The notes beneath the pieces were generated by a model, which saw only the letters and a program-made list of their open reading frames with translations, had not been told where the DNA came from and did no database searches. From the NCBI GenBank assembly GCA_938028645.1, contig CALIMD010000321.1:1-20456 (forward strand): a stretch of 20,456 nucleotides of DNA, in the 5' to 3' direction. The position numbers and the translations under genes are program-made. The DNA comes from an uncultured Alphaproteobacteria bacterium. GTDB taxonomy: Bacteria > Pseudomonadota > Alphaproteobacteria > Thalassobaculales > Thalassobaculaceae. Of this stretch, positions 1-7,031 are shown in pieces; the first letter of the stretch is position 1; each line of letters opens with the position of its first letter.

Positions 1-58
1 TATTTTTAAACTCTATTTCCCTAATTTTGAGGGGTGTAAATAATAGAGGCGTATTCAT
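1..58 (-). CDS. Partial 5' end of an Old Yellow Enzyme-family NADH:flavin oxidoreductase
   Basis: Reading the minus strand from an ATG at 58-56 gives MNTPLLFTPLKIREIEFKN before the window ends. The pattern LFTPLKIRxIEFKN is the characteristic N-terminus of Old Yellow Enzyme/YqjM-type flavin oxidoreductases, where it leads into the FMN-binding barrel. An AAGGA-type ribosome-binding site lies just upstream (around 64-70 on the plus strand). These enzymes usually reduce activated C=C bonds or act in 2,4-dienoyl-CoA or xenobiotic reduction using FMN. Only 19 residues are visible, so the subfamily and substrate cannot be judged. It follows the isomerase-like gene in the same direction with a 28-bp gap, which suggests a shared transcript. 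Confidence 0.7.
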   Translation of the reverse strand, partial: MNTPLLFTPLKIREIEFKN

Positions 59-86
59 TGGATCGTCCTTTTTAAGTGGTGACAAA

Positions 87-830
87 TCAAATATAGCTTA
101 ATAGAGAGCCCATTCTCTCAATTGGGTCTTTTATTCCAGCTGTTCTCATTGCCCTCCAGAACAAGGCTTGCGTGCTGGAAGTTACCGGTTTTTCGATGAC
201 TTCTTCTATTTTTGGTATTGCTGCGAGTGTCGGCATATCGCAACAACTTAGGACAACCGCCTCGACACTATCAGATACACCCAACGCAACTGCTCGGTCG
301 ATTAATAGGTCACTAGGCACTCTATTCATATTTTTGAATTTTAACTGTCCATCGTCTACAATAATACTTTCATCTTGGATTACTTCTATTCCATTTTCCT
401 GAAAAAACACTCTTTCCTTGTCATTCGTAGATTGGGGGTAGGGTGTAATCATTACAATTCTTTTAGCTGAAAATACTCGCAGTGCTTCAACTAATGCAGC
501 AGCGGCAGTAACGGTTGGTTTTCCAGATTTTCGGGTAAGTTTCTTTTCATAGTCAGTCGGATTGCCCTTTGCGGAACTAGCGGTACATCCGTAGGCGATT
601 ACATCAGGGTCCGCTGAATTTACCTCATCAATAACGCGCGGGAGATGGCTTTCCATTTCATCAAACGGACGATCAAAGCGATTTGCAAAAAACGGCATTC
701 GCGAAGTATGCACTGTCAGCCCCTCAGGGGCCATTTTCCAAAACTCGGTTTCTGCAACCGTATTAGTCGACGGCACCATCAATGCCATGCGGGCTTTTAC
801 GCCATACACTCGATCCGCAACGTTTCCCAT
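87..830 (-). CDS. Maleate isomerase / Asp-Glu racemase superfamily protein (arylmalonate decarboxylase-like)
   Basis: The 247-residue protein has the fold signature of the maleate cis-trans isomerase/arylmalonate decarboxylase branch of the Asp/Glu racemase superfamily. The N-terminus carries MVPSTNTVAE (about 18-27). Two cysteines sit where the family places its catalytic pair: C82 in YGCTASS and C196 in LSCCDMPT (C197 is adjacent). Enzymes of this type use one or both cysteines to isomerise, racemise or decarboxylate small dicarboxylates or malonates in the cytoplasm. The motif around C196 differs from the usual CTNLRT-like form, so the substrate is not predictable. The ATG start at 830 has a GAGGGAG ribosome-binding site about 10 nt upstream. 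It lies upstream of the Old Yellow Enzyme-like gene and divergent from the solute-binding-fold gene. Confidence 0.8.
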   Translation of the reverse strand: MGNVADRVYGVKARMALMVPSTNTVAETEFWKMAPEGLTVHTSRMPFFANRFDRPFDEMESHLPRVIDEVNSADPDVIAYGCTASSAKGNPTDYEKKLTRKSGKPTVTAAAALVEALRVFSAKRIVMITPYPQSTNDKERVFFQENGIEVIQDESIIVDDGQLKFKNMNRVPSDLLIDRAVALGVSDSVEAVVLSCCDMPTLAAIPKIEEVIEKPVTSSTQALFWRAMRTAGIKDPIERMGSLLSYI

Positions 831-963
831 AATCTATTACTCCCTCATTTTAACCACAAAATGAAAAATTGTTTATGTCCATCTGGAGATGACTTTTAAC
901 CATTAACACGTTTGCCTGCGTTTTCTAATATAGATTGCGCGCCGGAAACAAGATTAGCCTAAC

Positions 964-980
964 CTGAACTATTTATTCAG
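964..980. promoter_or_regulatory. Inverted repeat, possible operator in the divergent control region
   Basis: CTGAA and TTCAG flank a 7-nt AT spacer (964-968 and 976-980). The repeat lies where the candidate minus-strand promoter would start transcription. A regulator binding here could control the isomerase/oxidoreductase pair, and perhaps the plus-strand gene starting at 1074. The arms are only 5 bp, so chance occurrence is quite possible. No regulator gene is visible in the window. Confidence 0.2.
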
Positions 981-987
981 TGATCTT

Positions 988-1016
988 TATTTATTTTATC
1001 ATTATCATCTTTTCAA
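988..1016 (-). promoter_or_regulatory. Possible sigma70-type promoter for the isomerase/oxidoreductase pair
   Basis: On the minus strand TTGAAA (1016-1011) is followed after exactly 17 nt by TAAATA (993-988). This is an acceptable but not strong sigma70-like pair. It would start transcription near 981-982, within the 243-bp divergent control region and about 150 nt before the isomerase start codon. The AT-rich context makes chance matches common, so this is only a candidate. Confidence 0.25.
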
Positions 1017-1073
1017 TCGGTAGATGCAGAGACGTCAATGCCAAAGTTCCAAACTATATAAACTAGGTAACCA

Positions 1074-1985
1074 ATGACCAAAATTAAATTTGCTGCTGTT
1101 TCGAGGAATTATTTCAATATGCCGATATGGGTCGCTCAACATTGTAACCTTTTTGAAGATGAAGGTATTGATGTTGATATAGAACTCTACGAGCCCATAG
1201 ATGAGGTAACAGAACGGCTCAAAGATGGTAGAGTTCAGCTTGCATATGGCGTCACAGAGCATATTATCCTTAACCGCGAGAATGGCGGTTCTCTTTTGAT
1301 AATCGGAGGCAATGTCAATAAATTAGCATTTTCTTTGATGGCAAATAATCAAATAAAAAAACCAGAAGATCTTCGAGATAAAACAATTGGTGTCTCATCC
1401 CTTAATGCTGGCAGTTCTTCCTTAATCATGCAAACTCTGGAGATCCATCAATTATATTATCCAAAAGACTATTCGATTACCGAGGTGGGGCCAATTTTGG
1501 CGAGGTGGGAAAAACTACAAAATGGAGAAATAGATGCTGGACTTCAAGGTGCGCCGCTTAATTACATTGCGAGAGACCAAGGTTACACGACGCTTATAGA
1601 ACCGCGAGATTATTTCCCAGACTTTCAATTCACATCATTAAATGTCGATGAAATTTGGCTCCATAAAAATCCCGCAACATTGCGCGCTTTTCTGCGGGCA
1701 TTTATTCGTGCACACCAATTATTTTTCGAAAACAAAAATCTAATGGTTGATATCGCTATGAAAGAAACTGGCATCGCTAAAAAATATGCCATCGCCGCCT
1801 GGGAGGAATATACTACTCAAAAAATATTTTCGATCGATGGATACGCAAATATAAAAGGCATTCAAACATTAATCGATGTGAGTGCATTAATTAGAGAAAT
1901 AAAAAATCGGAAAGGAGCTCCTGCCGATAACTATATCGACCACCAATTCCTGAATAAAGCCGCAAATGAATTAGAGAGTAGATAG
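1074..1985 (+). CDS. NMT1/THI5-like (SsuA/TauA-type) solute-binding-fold protein without a signal peptide
   Basis: The 303-residue protein resembles periplasmic binding proteins of the nitrate/sulfonate/taurine and THI5/NMT1 group. Features are an N-terminal strand-helix with NMPIWVAQHCNLFEDEGIDV (15-34), a DGRVQLAYG segment, KPEDLRDKTIGVS before the second lobe, and NGEIDAGLQGAP. Such proteins normally carry an N-terminal signal peptide and serve an ABC importer. Here the mature-like sequence begins within a few residues of the ATG. An in-frame TAA at 1068-1070 rules out an upstream extension. AGGT at 1065-1068 is the likely, weak, ribosome-binding site. No ABC permease or ATPase is nearby. 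It may be a cytoplasmic ligand-binding protein or an enzyme on this fold, as THI5 is. The dehydrogenase starts 55 bp downstream on the same strand. Confidence 0.75.
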   Translation: MTKIKFAAVSRNYFNMPIWVAQHCNLFEDEGIDVDIELYEPIDEVTERLKDGRVQLAYGVTEHIILNRENGGSLLIIGGNVNKLAFSLMANNQIKKPEDLRDKTIGVSSLNAGSSSLIMQTLEIHQLYYPKDYSITEVGPILARWEKLQNGEIDAGLQGAPLNYIARDQGYTTLIEPRDYFPDFQFTSLNVDEIWLHKNPATLRAFLRAFIRAHQLFFENKNLMVDIAMKETGIAKKYAIAAWEEYTTQKIFSIDGYANIKGIQTLIDVSALIREIKNRKGAPADNYIDHQFLNKAANELESR

Positions 1986-2040
1986 AATGCTGATCAGCCT
2001 ATACGAGCATTAAAAATTCTAACCCGACCGAAGGAGTTCC

Positions 2041-3027
2041 ATGGAGCATCCACTCGTAGCAATAATTGACCGCTTTGAACCCTCAATTATTGCAAAAATA
2101 CAATCTGTAATGCCCGATAAATGGCGCTGCCTAGCTATCCGTGAAGACACTAAAGAAGCACGCGTAAAAGTTCTTGGCAATGCCAATATTGCTTTACTGA
2201 TGGGAGCCAAGTTGGACGAGCGGTTATTGGAATTAGCTCCAAAATTAAAGTTCATTCAAAAAATGGGGGCTGGAGTTGATAACATTGACATCCAATATTG
2301 TATGAATAACAAAATAGGTGTTGCCCGGCTCAATGCTGGGAATAATATTCCGGTGGCTGAACATACAATAATGATGATGTTAGCCGTAACACGGGGTTTA
2401 ATGAATTTAGATAACCGAACTCGCAAAGGAGAATGGGATAAAGAGTTGGCCAGGGGAAATAATAAACAAATTTATAGAAAAACTGTCGGTATAATTGGAC
2501 TTGGCGCGATTGGACGTCGGGTAGCAAAACTACTAAGGGCCTTTGACACTGATGTAGTTTACTGTGACCCAATTCCAGCCCCAGCTTCTCTGGAACAAAA
2601 ATTGAAGTTAAATCGAGTGAGCTTGAGTAAGTTACTAACCATATCTGATATTGTGACTCTTCATTTACCGAAAGATAAAAAAACCTCGTTCCTCATAGAT
2701 AAGGATAAGATTTCACTAATGAAAAAGGGTGCTCTTCTCATTAATTGTGCACGTGGAGGTTTAGTCGACGAATCTGCACTTTCCCAAGCTCTTGGAAGCA
2801 AGAGATTATTTGGTGCTGGCATTGATACGTTCTCAACTGAACCCCCAGAAAATAATCCATTGATCTCCCTAGAAAATGTTATTCTCACTCCGCACTGCGC
2901 CGGAGCAACTTTCGATAATTTTAGTTCTATAGCTGAACGAGCTATGGAAAACTGCTCCTCCTTTATATCAAATACCGCACTACCAGAATTAGACGTCGTT
3001 CATGATCCGCGCGATATCGACTTTTAA
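2041..3027 (+). CDS. D-isomer-specific 2-hydroxyacid dehydrogenase, NAD(P)-dependent
   Basis: The 328 residues match the usual length and layout of the D-2-hydroxyacid dehydrogenase family, which interconverts 2-oxoacids and D-2-hydroxyacids. The Rossmann nucleotide-binding motif GLGAIG is at 153-158. The catalytic triad is intact: R238 in NCARGG, E268 in DTFSTEPPE and H285 in TPHCAGAT. The segment KMGAGVDNID (74-83) is the usual substrate-loop region. The protein resembles the phosphoglycerate/glyoxylate/hydroxypyruvate reductase-like branch, but the substrate is not readable from sequence. It lacks an ACT domain, so it is not a long-form SerA. The ATG at 2041 is preceded by a strong AAGGAG (2031-2036). 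It is probably cotranscribed with the solute-binding-fold gene 55 bp upstream. Confidence 0.88.
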   Translation: MEHPLVAIIDRFEPSIIAKIQSVMPDKWRCLAIREDTKEARVKVLGNANIALLMGAKLDERLLELAPKLKFIQKMGAGVDNIDIQYCMNNKIGVARLNAGNNIPVAEHTIMMMLAVTRGLMNLDNRTRKGEWDKELARGNNKQIYRKTVGIIGLGAIGRRVAKLLRAFDTDVVYCDPIPAPASLEQKLKLNRVSLSKLLTISDIVTLHLPKDKKTSFLIDKDKISLMKKGALLINCARGGLVDESALSQALGSKRLFGAGIDTFSTEPPENNPLISLENVILTPHCAGATFDNFSSIAERAMENCSSFISNTALPELDVVHDPRDIDF

Positions 3028-3127
3028 AGGTTTTTATCAAAAACTTTATTTACTAACCTGTAATAAAAAAAATACTATTAGCAACACCATGTCAGGTGCC
3101 CGGTAACGTAATGAAATTGGAATATTA

Positions 3128-4399
3128 ATGCTCATTGAAATTTTATGCACAGGTGATGAAATCTTAACCGGGAAAACAATAAATACCACTTACAGCCATA
3201 TGGCCCGTCGCTTTGGTGAAGTTGGTCTTACAATGCATTGGAGTACTGTAGTTGGTGACGATCGTTCCTGTTTAGCAACTGCGTTTCGGCAAGCCTCCCA
3301 AAGGGCAGATGCCGTAATAGTAAACGGCGGATTAGGGCCAACGGTGGACGATCTTTCACAAGAAGTAGCAGCTGAAGCTGCTGGCGTTGGGTTAATTTTA
3401 GACGAAAACTGGTTGTCGCGCATGCTTGATTTTTATGAGCGAAGAGGTCGCACGATGCCGCCTAACAATAAAAAACAGGCCATGTTACCTGAAGGCGCAG
3501 AGTTCATTGATAATCCTATTGGCACCGCTTGCGGCTTTGCAATTAATATCGGTAACGCACGCTTCTTTTTCACTCCAGGGGTTCCCCGCGAAATGAGAAA
3601 AATGATTGACGAACAAGTAATCCCAAGATTATTGAAAATGAGTGGTCTAAAAGTTGTCAATCGATTGAAACGTTTCCACTCGTTTGGCATCGGTGAATCT
3701 CGAGCAGATCAGCTACTGAGTGATGTAGAGACACTCGCAACGGACGGCAGTCTGAAATTAGGGTTTCAAGCTCACTACCCTCAACTGGAAACTAAGTTAT
3801 CAGCGCAAGCTGCAACTAATGACGAGTTAGATAAAAAATTAGCACCTGCTATAGAAATGATCCGCAAACGGTTGGGAACTTTTATCATTGCAGAAGACGA
3901 TCAAACGCTAGAACAAGTTGTTATTGATTCCTTAACTTCTCAAAATGCTACCCTTGCTACAGCAGAAATGTTTACAAGCGGCGCGATAGCAACACGATTA
4001 AATCCTAAACCAGGCAACCAGGACCCTGTAATTCAAAACGTAGTTGCTCGGAATTTAAAGCATTTATACCGGGTTGTCGGCATGCCTGTTAGCGAGCAGA
4101 ACAACATTCTGAACCTCGATATAGCCAAAGCTATTTCGGCAAGCTTAAAGAAAGAAAGTGGTTCTATATATGCCTTATCCGTCTTAATAGATCTTGATAA
4201 AGGATCCGATAAGATCGAACTTGGAGGCAATATATATATTGGGATTTCTGGCCCTGATGAAACCTTTGGACGCCACGCTAGAATGCTGGGAGGCCATGAT
4301 TGGATTCGATTGGGTGCCATAGAATTGTCATTAGACGTACTTCGGAGGCATCTTAACAGCCTACCCATAGATGAATTGATAGATTTTGAAAAACGATAA
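3128..4399 (+). CDS. CinA-like protein: MoCF-type N-terminal domain plus degenerate PncC-type C-terminal domain
   Basis: This 423-residue protein has the full two-domain CinA architecture. The N-terminal molybdopterin-binding-like domain (about 1-170) has CTGDEILTGKTINT, NGGLGPT at 66-72 and TPGVPREM at 149-156. Its family counterpart is linked to ADP-ribose/nucleotide pyrophosphatase activity. The C-terminal domain (about 258-412) follows the NMN amidohydrolase (PncC) pattern, including the late GISGPDE segment and a final helix with R394. However, the hallmark AESCTGG motif reads AEMFTSG (279-285), which removes the serine and cysteine. Deamidase activity is therefore doubtful while the fold seems kept. 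The N-terminal domain may keep its own activity. The ATG at 3128 has only a weak GGA upstream (around 3119). There are 100 bp between this gene and the dehydrogenase. Confidence 0.8.
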   Translation: MLIEILCTGDEILTGKTINTTYSHMARRFGEVGLTMHWSTVVGDDRSCLATAFRQASQRADAVIVNGGLGPTVDDLSQEVAAEAAGVGLILDENWLSRMLDFYERRGRTMPPNNKKQAMLPEGAEFIDNPIGTACGFAINIGNARFFFTPGVPREMRKMIDEQVIPRLLKMSGLKVVNRLKRFHSFGIGESRADQLLSDVETLATDGSLKLGFQAHYPQLETKLSAQAATNDELDKKLAPAIEMIRKRLGTFIIAEDDQTLEQVVIDSLTSQNATLATAEMFTSGAIATRLNPKPGNQDPVIQNVVARNLKHLYRVVGMPVSEQNNILNLDIAKAISASLKKESGSIYALSVLIDLDKGSDKIELGGNIYIGISGPDETFGRHARMLGGHDWIRLGAIELSLDVLRRHLNSLPIDELIDFEKR

Positions 4400-4453
4400 T
4401 TCGTTGGATAGCTGAACCAAGTTAACTTAATAAAATCAGAAGGTGTTCCATCA

Positions 4454-5578
4454 ATGGCCGGTAATCATCGATCTAGTCAAATATATTTCCCTCCGGCAGG
4501 AGGCAATTGGGAACGATTTGACGTGCTTCCGCCCAGGGATTTCCAGTCTGCTATTGATCATGCTGTTAAAAATGAGTCTTTGTTGGATAGAAACATTCAA
4601 AAAGCTCTGGAAAATCGAGCTTTTGCGGAACCTCCACCATGGGGGGATATCATAGGCAAGACCAGATCACGTGAAGACCCTCACGGCTTGATCATTTTGA
4701 ATGGTAAAGTCGCCGCCAAATGGGGCGATACTAAAAGACCTGATATAACCTTCTCTGTTGCAAAAAGCTTTCTTTCTATATGCGCTGGTTTACTTCAGGA
4801 CGATGGGTTAATTCCAGATTTTGATACCCCTATTTCAGACTTAGTAAATGATGGTGGATTTGATGGTCCACATAATAAATCCATTACTTGGCGCCAAATG
4901 ATGCAAATGACCAGCGAGTGGCAAGGCAGCATGTGGGGCAAACCGGATCAAGTAGATCATAATCGCAACCTCAATGTCGCTCCAAAAGATAATGCTGATA
5001 AAGGTAATGAAAGAGCGCTCAAATCTCCAGGGACCCATTGGGAATATAATGACGTCCGCGTTAATAGGCTTGCACTTGCCCTCCTGAGGGTAGCTGAACG
5101 TCCACTTCCTGATTTGCTGCGCGAACGGGTAATGGACCCTATTGGAGCAAGTAACGATTGGGAGTGGCATGGCTATGAAAATTCTTGGGTTGAGATTAAT
5201 AACCAAAATATTCAATCTGTATCTGGTGGGTCTCACTGGGGAGGTGGGATGTTTATCAGTAGCGAAGATCAAGCGCGTGTAGGGTATTTAATGCTTAACA
5301 AAGGCATCTGGAATGGGGAACGTCTACTTTCAGAACACTATGTTGACCAGGCATTTGCCCCCTGCAATATCAATCAAGATTACGGATTATTTTGGTGGTT
5401 GAATAATTCTCAAACGCGGCTTCCCAGCGCTACAAAGACTGGTTTCTGCGCCGTTGGGTTTGGTTCGAATATGATTTGGGTAGAACCTGATTACAACCTA
5501 GTCGCTGTTGTACGATGGATCGAAGGTAGCGCTTTTGATAAATTTTGCGGCGAGGTATTAAAAATACTTAAAACTTAG
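4454..5578 (+). CDS. Serine hydrolase of the beta-lactamase (class C/esterase) fold
   Basis: The 374-residue protein has the three landmarks of the class C beta-lactamase/DD-peptidase/esterase superfamily. These are SVAK at 101-104 (S101 nucleophile, K104 base), a Y-N-D motif at 198-200 in HWEYNDVRVN (the YxN position), and KTG at 328-330. HWGGGMFISSEDQARVGYLML (261-281) is the usual segment before the C-terminal helices. No signal peptide is visible (MAGNHRSSQI), so it is probably cytoplasmic and more likely an esterase or amide hydrolase of catabolism than a drug-resistance enzyme. AGAAGGTG around 4438-4445 supports the ATG at 4454. Its stop overlaps the stop of the convergent dioxygenase. 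Confidence 0.82.
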   Translation: MAGNHRSSQIYFPPAGGNWERFDVLPPRDFQSAIDHAVKNESLLDRNIQKALENRAFAEPPPWGDIIGKTRSREDPHGLIILNGKVAAKWGDTKRPDITFSVAKSFLSICAGLLQDDGLIPDFDTPISDLVNDGGFDGPHNKSITWRQMMQMTSEWQGSMWGKPDQVDHNRNLNVAPKDNADKGNERALKSPGTHWEYNDVRVNRLALALLRVAERPLPDLLRERVMDPIGASNDWEWHGYENSWVEINNQNIQSVSGGSHWGGGMFISSEDQARVGYLMLNKGIWNGERLLSEHYVDQAFAPCNINQDYGLFWWLNNSQTRLPSATKTGFCAVGFGSNMIWVEPDYNLVAVVRWIEGSAFDKFCGEVLKILKT

Positions 5579-6447
5579 ACTTCGAACGCAGATGGAGCTA
5601 TTTGTCCTTTTATTTGAGTTCGTTGCATTAGTCGGCGGGCGCTAGAATCAAATGGGTCTCTTCTATGCATGGTTGCCCTATTATCCCACATTAGTAAATC
5701 ACCAACTTGCCACTGATGCGTATACGAATTCTCAGGCAAAGTAGCATAGTCCCACAAGCTATCCAGTAAATCTTCCGATTCCTCTCGTTCTAACCCGACA
5801 ATATAAGCGTTTCGTCTTCTCCCCAAATAAAGGACTGGTTGGTTGGTACGGGGATGAGCGCACACTATTGGATGAGGTTGCCCCGCGCATGTCATTGGAT
5901 CATTATCCTCCCGCAATCCTTTTCTAAGGAGACCGCCTGAATTATATGTGCCGTCATGTTTTATTGATAGGCGCGCTACCTTAGTTTTTATCTTATCGGG
6001 TAACGTATTAAAGGCGGTCACCATACTGCAAAGAGATGTATCGCCGCCCACTGGAGGGATTTCTAATGCGTATAACATTGATATATCGGGGGGATTTGGA
6101 AGATAAGACATGTCTGTATGCCATACAGCCTCGCCGGCCCCAAGCGATCCAATAGGCTCCTTATTTTCATTCAAAATATTGGATACGATATAGATCTCCG
6201 GAAACCCCGCAACAGCAGTTTGGCCATTCTCCATTTGCGGCGCATGATCTAAGTCGCCGAATAAACGGCTAAATTTCACCAGCTGTTCTGGTGATAGAGA
6301 CTGTTCTCGGAACAAAAGACCGTTATATTTATCAAACGCTTCAGATATCGCCGTAAATGCTTTCTCGTCTATCTTTGCCAGGTCAACATCCAGAACCATC
6401 GCGCCTATGTACTTTGATACAGGAATTATATTTTTATTGGCCAACAC
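5575..6447 (-). CDS. TauD/TfdA-family Fe(II)/2-oxoglutarate-dependent dioxygenase
   Basis: The protein belongs to the TauD/TfdA family, which hydroxylates substrates using non-haem iron, 2-oxoglutarate and O2. Counting from an upstream TTG at 6462 (295 aa), the iron triad is H115 and D117 in WHTDMSY plus H266 in MHRRDP. R277 and R281 sit 11 and 15 residues after the last His, the TauD spacing for the 2-oxoglutarate arginine and the following substrate-side arginine. The ORF could start at TTG 6462, but a GGGGAG lies 7 nt before GTG at 6447. That places the start there (290 aa), and I use it. The ATG in between is in another frame and stops after five codons. The substrate is unknown; known relatives act on taurine, herbicide acids, carnitine precursors and others. 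It is convergent with the serine hydrolase, with a 4-bp overlap. Confidence 0.87.
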   Translation of the reverse strand: MLANKNIIPVSKYIGAMVLDVDLAKIDEKAFTAISEAFDKYNGLLFREQSLSPEQLVKFSRLFGDLDHAPQMENGQTAVAGFPEIYIVSNILNENKEPIGSLGAGEAVWHTDMSYLPNPPDISMLYALEIPPVGGDTSLCSMVTAFNTLPDKIKTKVARLSIKHDGTYNSGGLLRKGLREDNDPMTCAGQPHPIVCAHPRTNQPVLYLGRRRNAYIVGLEREESEDLLDSLWDYATLPENSYTHQWQVGDLLMWDNRATMHRRDPFDSSARRLMQRTQIKGQIAPSAFEV

Positions 6448-6647
6448 GTTCCATCTCCCCAATCTAAGATAGAAAAACTGTCTTCCATTTTTAAGAAAAA
6501 CTCAAGCGGGTGCGAAGAAATTTTTAAATGTACATAGCTTAATTTCTATTTTCCCCATAATTCTGCTAAATTTTGTGAGCGTTCGACCTTCCGAATGGCA
6601 ACATAACGGAATATACAAACAAGTGTCATGCACAGAAGGGGATTAAT

Positions 6648-7004
6648 ATGACAACTATCAGAAAACGAGAAAAGGAAAATAGACGCGACCGACGACAAGA
6701 AAAAAATCTTCTGCTTGAGTACCAACATAATGAATTTGACATCAACGACATAAGTCTTGGTGGTCTATCTATATCCGCAGAGACCACAGTATTTTTTGAA
6801 CTTCAGGAAATCGAGGCGACCATAAAACATCGTGATAATTTAATAGATATGAATAAGATAACCCTTCCTATGATTGTAAAGAGAATAAATAGCGAAACAA
6901 ATGAGACAGCCTTTCAATTTCAAGCGCTGAACGACGAACAATTTTCCATCTTAGAGACATATTTAACCGGCCGAGCTATATCAAAAAAATCACCGATTAT
7001 ATAA
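6648..7004 (+). CDS. Small PilZ-like domain protein (possible c-di-GMP binder)
   Basis: This is a 118-residue, highly charged protein. It carries the two short motifs that define c-di-GMP-binding PilZ domains: RxxxR (R12-R16 in NRRDRR) and DxSxxG (D34-S36-G39 in DISLGGLSIS), with the spacing expected for the N-terminal loop and first strand. The remainder has alternating hydrophobic strands (ITLPMIVKRI, TAFQFQAL) and ends with a helix (FSILETYL), as in single-domain PilZ proteins. There is no signal peptide or membrane segment, so it should be cytoplasmic. AGAAGGGG (6634-6641) is a good ribosome-binding site for the ATG. The phosphoglucose isomerase gene starts 27 bp downstream, so the two are probably cotranscribed. 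The domain call rests on motifs only. Confidence 0.65.
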   Translation: MTTIRKREKENRRDRRQEKNLLLEYQHNEFDINDISLGGLSISAETTVFFELQEIEATIKHRDNLIDMNKITLPMIVKRINSETNETAFQFQALNDEQFSILETYLTGRAISKKSPII

Positions 7005-7031
7005 ACTACATATTAATCGGATTACGATTGG

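Noticed and set aside
3030..3044. GTTTTT-ATC-AAAAAC repeat after the dehydrogenase gene
   Set aside because: All A-T pairs apart from the end, with a 3-nt loop; too weak to call a terminator.
3089..3106. Short frame MSGAR upstream of the CinA-like gene
   Set aside because: No ribosome-binding site; most likely chance.
4443..4655. 70-aa plus-strand frame overlapping the start of the serine hydrolase
   Set aside because: It uses the region of the hydrolase ribosome-binding site and shows no family features.
4841..5272. 143-aa minus-strand frame
   Set aside because: It lies inside the serine-hydrolase gene, which has intact catalytic motifs; no independent support.
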